In this document: positions 47,403-56,544 of the stretch, one piece after another
How the letters are laid out: every line of letters begins with the position of its first letter
How positions within the stretch are numbered: position 1 is the first letter of the stretch
Assembly (NCBI RefSeq): GCF_000966285.1
Contig: NZ_KQ031391.1
Span: 2,008,640 to 2,072,639 of the forward strand
Length of the DNA: 64,000 bases
Direction: 5' to 3'
Origin: Pseudofrankia sp. DC12
Lineage (GTDB): Bacteria; Actinomycetota; Actinomycetes; Frankiales; Frankiaceae
Translations under genes and position numbers: made by a program
Notes under the pieces: generated by a model
Told to the model about the DNA's origin: nothing
Databases searched by the model: none
What the model saw: the letters and a program-made list of their open reading frames with translations, nothing else

Positions 47403-48579
47403 GTGGAGCCGTCACCTCCCTCGGATCGAGCAACACTTCGCGTCGCTCACGGGCGGACTGTGCGATGGCGAGCGCCGTACGGACGGTCTCCCGGCCGAAG
47501 GAGCCGTCATGGAACGCGGGGCGGCCATGGACCACGGCGTCGACCAGCTCCTGCAGGACGTCTCCGCGCCCCGGCCACCAGGGCCGGCCCGGCACCGCGA
47601 CCCGCTCGACGCCGCGCTCGGTGTAGGCGGTCACCTCATCCGTGCCGCAGCGGAAGTCCGCGTGCGCGCAGGTGACCACCAGCTCGCCGAAGTGCGGCTG
47701 GTGCGCCGGGGGCACGGCCGGGCGGGCGCCGTACCCGAGGTGCCGGGCCCGCGCCCGCGCCTCCGCGCTGGCCGACATCCCACGCAGCGCGCGGCGGGCC
47801 GAGCCGTGCGCCGGCGACCGGCGGCCGCCGCCCTCGGCGACCCAGCCGTGCAGCTCGTCGCTGTCGAAGTGGTCGTAGCCGCTGTAGACCAGGCTCGCCG
47901 CCCCGTGGTCGGCGAACTCGACCAGCGCGGCGCAGGCGCCCTCCACGGGCCGGGCCGGGTCGAGCACCGACGCGACGGCCCGGACCGCCCGCACCGGCTG
48001 GGCCGCGATCGTGCGGGCGACGTCGATCTGGTGCGGCACCTGGTTGTACAGGATCCCGCCGCCGCGGGCGCTGTCCAGCTCCTCCGGCCGCCGTGGCCGG
48101 TACAGGAAGTCGGTGTAGTTCCACAGCGCGACCATGCCGAGCGGGCCGTAGCTCCCCGAGGCCACCAGGTCCCGGATGACCAGAACCGCGGGGTCGAACC
48201 CGTGGGTGTGGCCCACGACCAGCATGGTCCCGGCCGCGGCGGCAGCGGCGATCATCTCGTCGCAGTGGGCGGCGTCCAGGGCCATGGGCTTCTCGACGAT
48301 GACATGCTTGCCGGCCGCGGCGGCGGCGAGGGTGTGCTCCCGGTGCAGCTGGTGCGGGGTCGCGACGTACACCGCGTCGACCTCGGGCCTGGTGAGCAGG
48401 CCGTCGATGTCGGCGTAGGTGGGCAGGCCTTCGCCGGCCTCGAACCGCCGGCGCAGCTCGGGGCTGGGCTCGGCGGCGCCGACGAGCTGGACGCCAGGGT
48501 GGGTGCGCGCGGCGGCGGCCATCACGCCCCCGGCGAGGCCGAGGCCGATCAGCCCGAGACCGAGCGGACGGTGCGTCAT
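47386..48579 (-). CDS. Gfo/Idh/MocA oxidoreductase, likely cis-dihydrodiol dehydrogenase
   Basis: Protein of 397 residues from ATG 48579 (MTHRPLGLGLIGLGLAGG), an NAD(P)-binding Rossmann start; the longer frame to 48615 has no support. The family motif EKPMALDAAHCDEM carries the conserved EKP, and YNQVPHQIDVART lies in the substrate domain. Phthalate 4,5-cis-dihydrodiol dehydrogenase (Pht4/OphB) belongs to this family and is normally encoded with a phthalate-type Rieske oxygenase, as here. It would rearomatise the diol to a catechol. Confidence 0.8.
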   Translation of the reverse strand: MTHRPLGLGLIGLGLAGGVMAAAARTHPGVQLVGAAEPSPELRRRFEAGEGLPTYADIDGLLTRPEVDAVYVATPHQLHREHTLAAAAAGKHVIVEKPMALDAAHCDEMIAAAAAAGTMLVVGHTHGFDPAVLVIRDLVASGSYGPLGMVALWNYTDFLYRPRRPEELDSARGGGILYNQVPHQIDVARTIAAQPVRAVRAVASVLDPARPVEGACAALVEFADHGAASLVYSGYDHFDSDELHGWVAEGGGRRSPAHGSARRALRGMSASAEARARARHLGYGARPAVPPAHQPHFGELVVTCAHADFRCGTDEVTAYTERGVERVAVPGRPWWPGRGDVLQELVDAVVHGRPAFHDGSFGRETVRTALAIAQSARERREVLLDPREVTAPHERVH

Positions 48580-48586
48580 TCCCGCC

Positions 48587-49936
48587 TCACTCCGCCGGGA
48601 CCGGCGCGCGGGCACCCGACGCCCGCATCTCGTGGCCGTACTCGGCCATGAACGCGTCGAAGGCCGCGAGCGGGCTGAGCTTGCTGATCGCCCGGACGGC
48701 GAACAGCTCCGGGTCCGCGACGATGGCGGGCTCGACGCCCTTGCGCAACGCGTCGGCGAGGTTGAGCAGGATCCGGCGGACGGTCACGACCGCGCGGTCC
48801 GAGCTGACCAGGTGCTCGAACGACCGGTCGGCGACCCCGGGGCTGGTGCCGCCAATGCCGCGGGAGTTCTCCGCCAGCGCCCGGTCCTGGTCGTGCACGC
48901 CCCAGATCCCGGTGAAGTTGGCGGTCCGCTGCATCTCCCGGTCGATCAGGTAGTCGTTCTCCTTGTTCGCGACCGGCAGCCAGGTGTCGATCACGTAGCC
49001 GTCCGGGAGCTGGTACCGCCCCGGCTGCGTACGCGGCGGGAAGAGCGCGCCGCTGCGGTAGTACGAGGCCAGCTCGTCCTCGTCGATCGGGTGGTCGACG
49101 CGGTAGCCGAAGGTGAACACCGTCGTGCAGTTGTCATCCACCGGCACCCAGGCGCGCCCACCACCGGCGGCGAAAGCGCCGGGGCCGCGCGGGATCAGGC
49201 TGAACATCGGCAGGATGAGCTGGGTGACCCGCCAGAGGTACTGGCCCTCGTGGTCACGCCGGGCGCCGTAGACGAGGCCGTAGTCGGTCTGCCGCAGCTC
49301 GATGTGTGGCGCGGCGTCAGCCGACAGCTGCGCCCCGGTGACCTTCTGCTTCGTGGTGTCGCGGTCGAAGTCCCGGTGCAGCCAGCTGATGTGCGAGCTG
49401 TCGATCTCGCCTTCCAGCCCCTGGGACCAGTTGGTCCGCTGCAGCCACCGCGCGGCGAACGCGTGCCCCGGCGGCACGTGCGCGTACTCGAGGCCGGGGA
49501 ACCGCGGCTCGTGCTCCTTCGGCCCCAGGTAGGCCCAGACGACTCCGCCGGCCTCGCGCACCGGGTAGGCGGTGATACCGACCCTGTCGCGGATGTCCGG
49601 GGCGCCCGCCGGGACGTTCGGGGTCTCCAGGCACCGGCCCTCGGCGTCGAACTTCCAGCCGTGGTAGACACACCGGATTCCGCCGTCCTCGTTGCGGCCG
49701 AAGAACAACGGGGCGAGCCGGTGCGAGCAGTAGGCGCTGACGAGGCCGACCCGTCCGCTGCTGTCACGGAAGGCGACCAGGTCCTCGCCGAGGATGCGCA
49801 GCCGCACCGGGGGGCCGTCCGGGGCCTCGACCTCGGAGGTGAGCAGGGCGGGCAGCCAGAACCGCCGGAAGAGCTCGCCCATCGGCGTGCCCTTGCCCAC
49901 CCGGGACAGCTCCTCATTGGCCTCACCGCGCAGCAT
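48587..49936 (-). CDS. Rieske oxygenase large subunit, phthalate 4,5-dioxygenase type
   Basis: Terminal oxygenase of 449 residues. The Rieske centre is in YCSHRLAPLFFGR and CVYHGWKFD (CxH…CxxH), and the mononuclear iron histidines are in DSSHISWLHRD. The start MLRGEANEELSRVGKGTPMGEL and the whole layout match the phthalate 4,5-dioxygenase/PDO branch, which are alpha-only oxygenases, and no small subunit is present. It would introduce a cis-dihydrodiol or hydroxyl next to a carboxylate. It overlaps the preceding gene by 14 bases. Confidence 0.87.
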   Translation of the reverse strand: MLRGEANEELSRVGKGTPMGELFRRFWLPALLTSEVEAPDGPPVRLRILGEDLVAFRDSSGRVGLVSAYCSHRLAPLFFGRNEDGGIRCVYHGWKFDAEGRCLETPNVPAGAPDIRDRVGITAYPVREAGGVVWAYLGPKEHEPRFPGLEYAHVPPGHAFAARWLQRTNWSQGLEGEIDSSHISWLHRDFDRDTTKQKVTGAQLSADAAPHIELRQTDYGLVYGARRDHEGQYLWRVTQLILPMFSLIPRGPGAFAAGGGRAWVPVDDNCTTVFTFGYRVDHPIDEDELASYYRSGALFPPRTQPGRYQLPDGYVIDTWLPVANKENDYLIDREMQRTANFTGIWGVHDQDRALAENSRGIGGTSPGVADRSFEHLVSSDRAVVTVRRILLNLADALRKGVEPAIVADPELFAVRAISKLSPLAAFDAFMAEYGHEMRASGARAPVPAE

Positions 49937-50714
49937 GGCGATCCTCCGGCAGAACGTTGCGCTCGTCCTGGCGCAGCACGAGGCTCCACAGCTCCGACCC
50001 GGTCGGGTGCTGTTCTTCTTCGACGAGGTGGCCGACGAGGCCGGCGCACCGGCCGACCAGGCTGAGCCCGCGGGCCAGGTGCAGCGGCAGGCCCATGCTC
50101 AAGATCATCGCCCCGACGGCCCCGGCGGTATTGGCGGGCAGCCGCCGCCCGTACGCCGCGCGGCTCGCCTCGTCCATCGCCAGCAGCAGGCGCCAGTGGT
50201 GGCCGAAGTACCCGTTGCGTTCCGACACCGCCCGCAGCACCGGCACCCGCGGGTCCCCGTTGACGTGGATGTTGTGCCCGAGGCCGTACAGCGGCTGGCG
50301 GGCGGCCCGGCGCTCGGCCACGTACCGCTTGGCCACGCCGGCGATCTCGCCGTCCGGGCTGTCCCAGGTGAGCCCCGCCGCCGCCGCGCGCAGCATGACC
50401 GCGGCGTCCTGCATGGCGCCGAGCAGGACGCTGCCGGCGCCGAGCAGGCCGGCCGCCACGGCCGCCTGCGGGGCCTCGGGGGCGCCGGTGAAGGTCAGCC
50501 GGGCCGCGAGCGCGCTCGGGGTGAGCCCGTGGTCGGTGACCGTCACCAGGATCGTGTTGATCATTTCTTTCTCGTTGCCCTGACACCGGCGCCCGACGAC
50601 GACAAGCATCAGCATGTCGACGAAGTCGATCTGCCCGATCAGTTCGTTGGCCAGGTCGTGCCCGCGAACCGTGATCCGCTCGGGGGTCGTCTGGCCGATC
50701 TCGGTTTTGATCAA
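49923..50714 (-). CDS. Citryl-CoA-lyase-like protein (citrate-synthase fold)
   Basis: A 263-residue member of the citrate synthase superfamily, much shorter than citrate synthase (about 400). It keeps DHGLTPSALAARLTFTGAPE and the active-site region LYGLGHNIHVNGDPRVPVL; the large domain's last third is absent. Proteins like this are annotated citryl-CoA lyases, cleaving a 3-hydroxy-3-carboxyacyl-CoA to acetyl-CoA and a 2-oxoacid. Coupled by ATGA to an NDP-forming acyl-CoA ligase, it could cleave a thioester made by that ligase. The role in this pathway is inferred. Confidence 0.75.
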   Translation of the reverse strand: MIKTEIGQTTPERITVRGHDLANELIGQIDFVDMLMLVVVGRRCQGNEKEMINTILVTVTDHGLTPSALAARLTFTGAPEAPQAAVAAGLLGAGSVLLGAMQDAAVMLRAAAAGLTWDSPDGEIAGVAKRYVAERRAARQPLYGLGHNIHVNGDPRVPVLRAVSERNGYFGHHWRLLLAMDEASRAAYGRRLPANTAGAVGAMILSMGLPLHLARGLSLVGRCAGLVGHLVEEEQHPTGSELWSLVLRQDERNVLPEDRHAAR

Positions 50715-52819
50715 AACTCTCCCTCCAGCTCGCCCGTGACCACCAGCACAGCGTCGAGGGCGAGCACGCCCTGGCCGGCGGGCAGCACGCGGACCGGGTT
50801 CAGCTCAAGCTCGACCACCTGGCTGGGGTACCGCTCCACCACCCGGGACACCGCCACCAGCAGCGCCGCGAGCGCGTCCACGTCGTACGGCCCGGCTCCC
50901 CGCACCCCGCGCAGCAGCGCCGCGCAGCGCGGCTCGTCGATGAGCGCGCGGGCCTGCGCGAGGTCCAGCGGGAGCAGCCTGCGCGCGGCGTCGTCGAACA
51001 GCTCCACGAGAACGCCGCCGAGGCCAAAGGTGAGGACCGGCCCGAAGACGGGATCCCCGGTCACGCCCACCAGCACGTCGAGGCCCGCCGGCGCCATCGG
51101 CTCGACGAGGGTCCCCAGCAGGCCGGCGTCGGGCCGGGCCGCCCGCGCGGCGGCCAGGACCCGCTCGTGGCCGGCCCGCACCTGCGCCGCGTCCTCCAGT
51201 CCCAGCGCCACGCCGCCGACGTCGGACTTGTGGGTGATCTGCTCGCTCACCACCTTGACGACCACCGGATAGCCCACTCGTCCGGCGATCGCGACGGCCT
51301 CGTCCGCGCAGCCCGCGACCCCCGAGACCGGCACCGCCACGCCGTGGCGGCCGAGCAGCTCCTTGGCCGCCGGCTCGGTCAGGGTCACCCGGCCCTCGCC
51401 CGAGGCGGGCGTGCCCAGCGGCCGCCACCCGTCCGCCGGCCGCCACTGGCCGCGCCACACCCAGCGTCGCAGCGCGGCCACGCCGTTGCGCACGCTGCGG
51501 ACGGGTACCAGGCCGCCGTCGACCAGCTCGGCGTAGCCGGGCCCGAGCCGGTCGCTCATCCAGACCGGGAGGATCGGGGTGTCGGTCTGCCGCTGCACGG
51601 CGGCGATCGACGCCGCGATCGTGCCAGTCAGCTCCGCGTAGTCGCACGGGAAGGGGTACAGCACGACGCCGACGTCCGGGTCGTCGGCGACCGCCTGGAG
51701 GCTCGCGTGGCCGATCTCCGGGCGAGTGAGGATGTCCGAGGTGGCGTCCACCGGGTTGCCGACCGCGGCGTAGTCCGGCAGCACCGCGCGCAGCGTCGTG
51801 TCGGTTGCCGAGGTGAACGTCGCCAGCTCGAGCCCGGCCTGGCCGACCGCGTCGGCCGACAGCGCACACCCCCCGCCGGAGAACCCGTAGACGGCCACCC
51901 GCTCGCCGCCGGTGGGCCGCCTGCGCGCGAACAGGGCCGCGGACTCGATCAGCTCGTCCATGTCGTCCACCTCGACGACCCCGATCTGGCGCAGCACCGC
52001 GCTGTTCACCGCGGCGGCCCCGGACAGCGAGCCGGTGTGCGAGGCGACGGCGCGCGCGCCGTAGTCCGAACGCCCCACCTTCAGCGCCACCACCGGCTTG
52101 CCCCGTTCCGCCGCGTACAGCGCGGCGTCGACGAAGGCCGGGCCGTTGCGGACGCCCTCTATGGCCGTGGCGATCACGCTGATGTCGTCGGCGTCGGCGA
52201 GGTAGCGGACGAAATCGGCGACCGTCAGGTCCACCTCGTTCCCGGTGGACGCCCACAGCCCCACGCCGACGCCGCGCTCCATCGCCTGCAGGAAGCAGCG
52301 GCCGATTCCCCCGCCCTGGGTGGCCAGGCCGATCGGGCCAGGACGCTGGTCGAGGTGGAAGGACGGGGAGAACATGAACCCGATGCGCTTGTTGAGGTTG
52401 CACAGTCCGGGCGAGTTCGGCCCGTACAGGCGCATCCCGGCCGCGCGGCCGATCCGCGCCATCTCGGCCTCGGCGGCTCTGCCCTCGGGGCCGGTCTCGC
52501 CGAAGCCGGACGTGAAGACGATCGCGTACCTCACGCCACGATCGGCGCACTCGCGCAGCACCGGGAGCGTCTGGGCGGCCGGGACGAGCAGCATCGCCGC
52601 GTCGGGCGCCTCGGGCAGGTCAAGCACGCTCGGGTAGCAGGCCAGACCGTGCACGGTCTGCCTGGTCCGGCTGACCAGGTATGGCCGCCCGGTGAAGTCG
52701 GAGTGGTCGAGCAGGTTCTCCACCGCCCTGGCGCCGAGGCTGCCAGCCCGGTCCGACGCTCCGACCACCACGACGGACGCGGGGTCCACGAGCCGGGACA
52801 GGTCCGCGCCGCCGCCCAT
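50711..52819 (-). CDS. NDP-forming acyl-CoA ligase
   Basis: A 702-residue fused alpha/beta acetate-CoA-ligase-type enzyme (ADP/GDP-forming). ATG 52819 is set by AAGGAG upstream; the longer frame lacks support. N-terminal CoA-binding domain (VVVVGASDRAGSLG), succinyl-CoA-ligase-like domain with the likely phosphohistidine in ASHTGSLSGAAA, and C-terminal ATP-grasp (EPAAKELLGRHGVAVP, VVKVVSEQITHKSDVGG). It makes a CoA thioester from a carboxylic acid with ATP. It is the first gene of the operon; its promoter and operator are just upstream. Confidence 0.88.
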   Translation of the reverse strand: MGGGADLSRLVDPASVVVVGASDRAGSLGARAVENLLDHSDFTGRPYLVSRTRQTVHGLACYPSVLDLPEAPDAAMLLVPAAQTLPVLRECADRGVRYAIVFTSGFGETGPEGRAAEAEMARIGRAAGMRLYGPNSPGLCNLNKRIGFMFSPSFHLDQRPGPIGLATQGGGIGRCFLQAMERGVGVGLWASTGNEVDLTVADFVRYLADADDISVIATAIEGVRNGPAFVDAALYAAERGKPVVALKVGRSDYGARAVASHTGSLSGAAAVNSAVLRQIGVVEVDDMDELIESAALFARRRPTGGERVAVYGFSGGGCALSADAVGQAGLELATFTSATDTTLRAVLPDYAAVGNPVDATSDILTRPEIGHASLQAVADDPDVGVVLYPFPCDYAELTGTIAASIAAVQRQTDTPILPVWMSDRLGPGYAELVDGGLVPVRSVRNGVAALRRWVWRGQWRPADGWRPLGTPASGEGRVTLTEPAAKELLGRHGVAVPVSGVAGCADEAVAIAGRVGYPVVVKVVSEQITHKSDVGGVALGLEDAAQVRAGHERVLAAARAARPDAGLLGTLVEPMAPAGLDVLVGVTGDPVFGPVLTFGLGGVLVELFDDAARRLLPLDLAQARALIDEPRCAALLRGVRGAGPYDVDALAALLVAVSRVVERYPSQVVELELNPVRVLPAGQGVLALDAVLVVTGELEGEF

Positions 52820-52835
52820 GTGCACTCCTTCATCG

Positions 52836-52876
52836 CTATTTCGTAAGAGTCTACGATATTTCGTGAAACCTGCCAA
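52836..52876 (-). promoter_or_regulatory. Promoter of the ring-cleavage operon with IclR-type operator (site A)
   Basis: Minus-strand -35 TTGGCA (52871-52876), 17-base spacer, -10 TAGACT (52848-52853). The operator 52836-52863 has ATTTCG, ten bases, CGATAT and covers the -10 box. A start near 52841 would leave only ~20 bases of leader, containing AAGGAG. Occupancy by a protein here should block RNA polymerase. A second TATTTCG copy at 52857-52863 gives a 20-base direct repeat. Confidence 0.7.
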
Positions 52877-53077
52877 GCCTTCGGCATCACGCAGGCACGC
52901 GCCTGGCGGGCTCGACCGACCCACGACCGGCCACCCGGGTCCGACGGCGGCTCACCAATCGGAACTCAGGTGGCTCTTCACCCCGCGGGAGGCCTGACGA
53001 GGACTCGCGCCTAGGAACGGAATGTCGCGCAGAAGGTCAGTGGCTGGGGCACCGCGCTACCGGGCCGTCCCCGGCGC

Positions 53078-54259
53078 TCACAGCGACCTCGCGATGGTCT
53101 GGCGCATGATCTCCGACGTTCCTGCGTAGATCCGCAGGACCCGGTTCGACGTGTAGATACGCGCGAGCGGGGTCTCGTCCATGTAGCCCATCGCCCCGAA
53201 CAGCTGCATGCAGCCGTCGACCACCCGGCTGGACATCTCGCACAGGTAAAGCTTCGCGATGGAGCCCTCGATGGGCTCGGCGACTCCCGACCGGGTCCTG
53301 CGTACCAGCTCGTGCAGGCAGGACCGCCCCACCTCGATCTCGGTCCTCATGCTCGCCAGGGCGAACTGGCTGTTCTGGAAGTCGAAGACGGCCCGGCCGA
53401 ACGCGGTGCGCCGCCTGGTGAACTCCAGCGTCATCCGGAAGGCCAGCTCGGCCTGGCCGAGCGCGCGGAACCCGATCTGCAGCCGGTCGTAGCCCAGCGC
53501 GTTCATCATGATCTTCATCGCGTCGCCCTCGGCGCCGAGGCGGTGCGCCGCCGGCACCCGGACGTTGTCGAAGGCCAGCTCCGCGGTGTTGCCAGCGGGG
53601 AAGCCCAGCGTCTTCATCTTGCGCCTGCTCACCCCGGCCGTAGCCGGATCGACCAGGAACATCGACAGGCTCCGGCCGCGCCGTTCCCGGCTGGTCCTGG
53701 CCACGACGTAGAGGACGTCGGCGATGTCGCCGTTGGTGATGTAGGCCTTGGTGCCGGACAGCACGTAGTGGTCGCCGTCCCGCTCCGCGAAGGAGCGCAT
53801 GCCCAGCACGTCGCTGCCGGCGTCCGGCTCCGTGATGGCCATCGCCTGGATCGCCGCGCCGGAGCAGACGCCCGGCGCCCACGCGCGGATCAGCTCAGGG
53901 GATCCGCCTTCCAGTAGCGCGCCGACGGAGATGTCGGTGCAGAACAGGCTGCCGACGGTGCCGTAGCAGTGCGACTTGGCGATCTCATAGGACAGCAGCA
54001 CGTTCGCGATGGGGCTGCCCCCGGGGCCGCCATACTCCTCCGGGATCTGCGCGCCCAGGATCCCGGCGCGGCCGGCCTTCGCCCAGGCCTCGTGCCGGGC
54101 GGCGCTGTCGGTGCCCAGCTCGTGGTAGGCCGGCTCGATCTCCTTGTCCAGGAAGGTGCGCACGGTCTGGCGGTACAGCTCCTCCTCCACGCTGAACGGC
54201 GAGTGGTAGGCCAGCTCGGGGGGAACCGTGCCGCCGCGGGCAGCGTCGTCACCAGCCAT
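53078..54259 (-). CDS. Acyl-CoA dehydrogenase
   Basis: FAD-dependent enzyme of 393 residues from ATG 54259, behind GAGGAG. It has the ACAD blocks AMAITEPDAGSD, GTKAYITNGDIAD, the C-terminal FGAMGYMDETPLARIY and IYAGTSEIMRQ. The position of the catalytic Glu in many members (YEGT) is Ala here; in isovaleryl- and long-chain enzymes the base is in helix G instead, where this protein has YDRLQIG, i.e. Asp. It would desaturate an acyl-CoA produced by the neighbouring CoA-transferases. It is the last gene of that operon. Confidence 0.88.
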   Translation of the reverse strand: MAGDDAARGGTVPPELAYHSPFSVEEELYRQTVRTFLDKEIEPAYHELGTDSAARHEAWAKAGRAGILGAQIPEEYGGPGGSPIANVLLSYEIAKSHCYGTVGSLFCTDISVGALLEGGSPELIRAWAPGVCSGAAIQAMAITEPDAGSDVLGMRSFAERDGDHYVLSGTKAYITNGDIADVLYVVARTSRERRGRSLSMFLVDPATAGVSRRKMKTLGFPAGNTAELAFDNVRVPAAHRLGAEGDAMKIMMNALGYDRLQIGFRALGQAELAFRMTLEFTRRRTAFGRAVFDFQNSQFALASMRTEIEVGRSCLHELVRRTRSGVAEPIEGSIAKLYLCEMSSRVVDGCMQLFGAMGYMDETPLARIYTSNRVLRIYAGTSEIMRQTIARSL

Positions 54260-54284
54260 GTGGGTACTCCTCACGAAGTGCGGT

Positions 54285-56528
54285 TCAGGGTTCGGCGCGG
54301 ACGACGCCCGCCGCCAGCAGCACGTCGATCGCTGGCTCCGGGTAGCCGAGCTCGGCGAGGACCGGCCGCGTGTGCGCGCCGAACCCGGGCGCGGCCGGCC
54401 GGTCCCGGGTGTCGAGCGCGGTCCGCGAGAAGGTGACCAGCGGTCCCAGGCTGCCGGTGACGCGCCCGAGCCGGTCGTCGACGCGGTCCACGACCAGGTG
54501 CGCGGCGGCCGCGGCCGGGCTCGCGGTGAGCGCGGCCAGGCCGTCGCACCGGCACCGCTCAACCCAGACGCCCGCCGCGGCGAGCGCCGCGAGCAGCTCG
54601 CCGGTCTCCCACCGGGCGGCCGCCGCGTCGAAGCGCGCGGTCACCGCGGCGTCCCATGCGGCCCGCGGCGGCGGCTGCTCGCCGGGCAGCAGCACTCCCC
54701 AGAGCGCGCGTGCCTGAGCCTCGTCGCGCGCGGCGACGGCCACCCACCCGTCGGCCGTGCCGTACAGGTGCTCGGCCGGGTGCGCGCCGCGCAGGGTCGG
54801 GTCCGGCCCCGGCGCGCCGCGCAGCTCACCCCCGGAGGTGCGGCACAGGTCGGAGAGCAGGAACATCCCCGCGTTGAGCAGGCTGACCCAGGCGTTCCCG
54901 ACCCGGCCCGCCACCAGGCGCTCGTGCCAGGCCATCAGGACCCCGATGGCCCCCATCGCGCCGACGGCGTAGTCGAGGTACGGCGTCCGATACCACAGCG
55001 GCGGCCCCTGCGCGCCGCCGGCCCGCCGCTCGAGCCCGACGAGCGCCTGGATGATCATGTCGAACCCGGGGTCGTCCACGCGCGGCCCGGTGGGCCCGAA
55101 GGCGAAGGTCCGCAGCATCACGGCGTCCGGGTTGACCGCGCGCACCATCTCAGGGGACAGGCCCAGCCGCGCGGCGGCGGCGGGGCGCAGGTTGTGGGTG
55201 ACCACGTCGGCGTCGCGCAGCAGCCGACGCACCACCTCCCGGCCGGCCGGGGACTTCAGGTCCACGGCGATGGCCCGCTTCCCCGACTGGCAGGCGATGA
55301 AGTGCCGCTGCAGGCCGCGGTTCGGATCCCGGGACAGCGCCTCGACCTTGGTCACGGACGCGCCGAGGTCGCCCAGCAGCCTGGAGGCGAACGGGCCGGC
55401 GACGTAGCTGCCGAAGTCGAGGACCCGCACCCCCGCCAGCGGGCCGCCACCGCGGGCGGCCGGGGCGGCCGGGGCGGCGCGCCCGCCGGGGCGCTCCCGC
55501 GCGCCCGTCAGCCTGATCGGGCCGCCGACCACGGTGGCGCCCGCGCGCTCCACCAGCAGGCCGTTGGCGGCGGTCTGCTCGTCGGCCCAGAACTGCCCAG
55601 GCTCGAGCACCGGGGCCGCGGGCAGGCCGACGCTGCGGGCCGCGGCGAGGATGCCGGCGCGGCGCTTGCGGGCGACGTGCCGGGCGATCAGCGGCCGGTC
55701 ACCGAAGTAGGTCTGCGCCGTCGCGCCCAGCCTGGGAATCCCGCGGTCGGCCGGATCGACCGGCACGTCGATGTCGAGGATCCGGTACAGCTTCGCGACC
55801 GCCGACTCGACCCCCATCGCGAACTGGACGTACGTCCCGTCCGCACACCGGAAGATCAGGTGCTCGACATCCTTGGGCGTCACCTTGTGGAACTCGGCGT
55901 CGGCGCGCTCCGCCGACATCCACAGCGGCATCATGAACAGCGCGGTGCCCTGCTGCAGCGACGCCGTCACCACCTGGCCGCGGCCTCCGCCGGCCAGGTC
56001 CACGAGGGCGGCCCACACCCCGAGCGTGCCGAGGAGGGCCTGGCCGTAGGTGGGGAACGGCACGGCGAAGAACAGCGGCCGGTCGCTGTAGTGCTCCGCG
56101 ACGAGCCCGGTGCGCGCCTGCGCCAGCAGGTCGACCGCGGGCGCGCCGGGCGCGTGGCCGTCGACGTAGCCGGTCAGGTCGAGCACCACGAGCCGTGGGA
56201 AACGGGCGGCGAGGGCGGCGGCGTCATGGCGGGTCGCCACCGCCGGGTGGTCCTCGCCGCCAACCAGGCACACGTCGGCCCGGCTCAGCAGCTCGTCAAG
56301 GCCGTCCGCCGTCGCGGGGACGGCGGCGGCGCGCCAGGCGCGGTGCGCCGGATAGATCTCGTCGAACACGCCGTCGCCGGTCGGGGCGACGCGCTGGACC
56401 AGCGCGCCGCTGTCGGCGAGCAGGGCACTCACCATGGCCGCCGCCATGCCGGCGCCGAGGTCGACGACCCGCAGGCCGCGTCCGGCCGCGAAGCCGGCCT
56501 CGGCCTGGTCGTCCCCCTCGCGGGTCAC
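54285..56528 (-). CDS. Tandem-fused CaiB/BaiF CoA-transferase 1
   Basis: A 747-residue protein consisting of two family III CoA-transferase units. The start GTG 56528 follows GGGGAGG. The N-terminal unit (about residues 15-350, VVDLGAGMAAAMVSALLADSGA) keeps an Asp in AVDLLAQARTG; the C-terminal unit (about 365-747, VLDFGSYVAGPFASRLLGDLGA) has DDPGFDMIIQAL, the catalytic-Asp position. Family III enzymes are intertwined dimers, so a fused pair could form a heterodimer-like unit. It would activate a carboxylic acid using a CoA donor. Confidence 0.88.
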   Translation of the reverse strand: MTREGDDQAEAGFAAGRGLRVVDLGAGMAAAMVSALLADSGALVQRVAPTGDGVFDEIYPAHRAWRAAAVPATADGLDELLSRADVCLVGGEDHPAVATRHDAAALAARFPRLVVLDLTGYVDGHAPGAPAVDLLAQARTGLVAEHYSDRPLFFAVPFPTYGQALLGTLGVWAALVDLAGGGRGQVVTASLQQGTALFMMPLWMSAERADAEFHKVTPKDVEHLIFRCADGTYVQFAMGVESAVAKLYRILDIDVPVDPADRGIPRLGATAQTYFGDRPLIARHVARKRRAGILAAARSVGLPAAPVLEPGQFWADEQTAANGLLVERAGATVVGGPIRLTGARERPGGRAAPAAPAARGGGPLAGVRVLDFGSYVAGPFASRLLGDLGASVTKVEALSRDPNRGLQRHFIACQSGKRAIAVDLKSPAGREVVRRLLRDADVVTHNLRPAAAARLGLSPEMVRAVNPDAVMLRTFAFGPTGPRVDDPGFDMIIQALVGLERRAGGAQGPPLWYRTPYLDYAVGAMGAIGVLMAWHERLVAGRVGNAWVSLLNAGMFLLSDLCRTSGGELRGAPGPDPTLRGAHPAEHLYGTADGWVAVAARDEAQARALWGVLLPGEQPPPRAAWDAAVTARFDAAAARWETGELLAALAAAGVWVERCRCDGLAALTASPAAAAAHLVVDRVDDRLGRVTGSLGPLVTFSRTALDTRDRPAAPGFGAHTRPVLAELGYPEPAIDVLLAAGVVRAEP

Positions 56529-56544
56529 CGCCGTCCTCCCCTGG

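Noticed and set aside
41325-52819. Firm naming of the operon as phthalate degradation
   Set aside because: The oxygenase, reductase and dehydrogenase fit, but no 4,5-dihydroxyphthalate decarboxylase is present and extra CoA enzymes are, so the substrate is left open.
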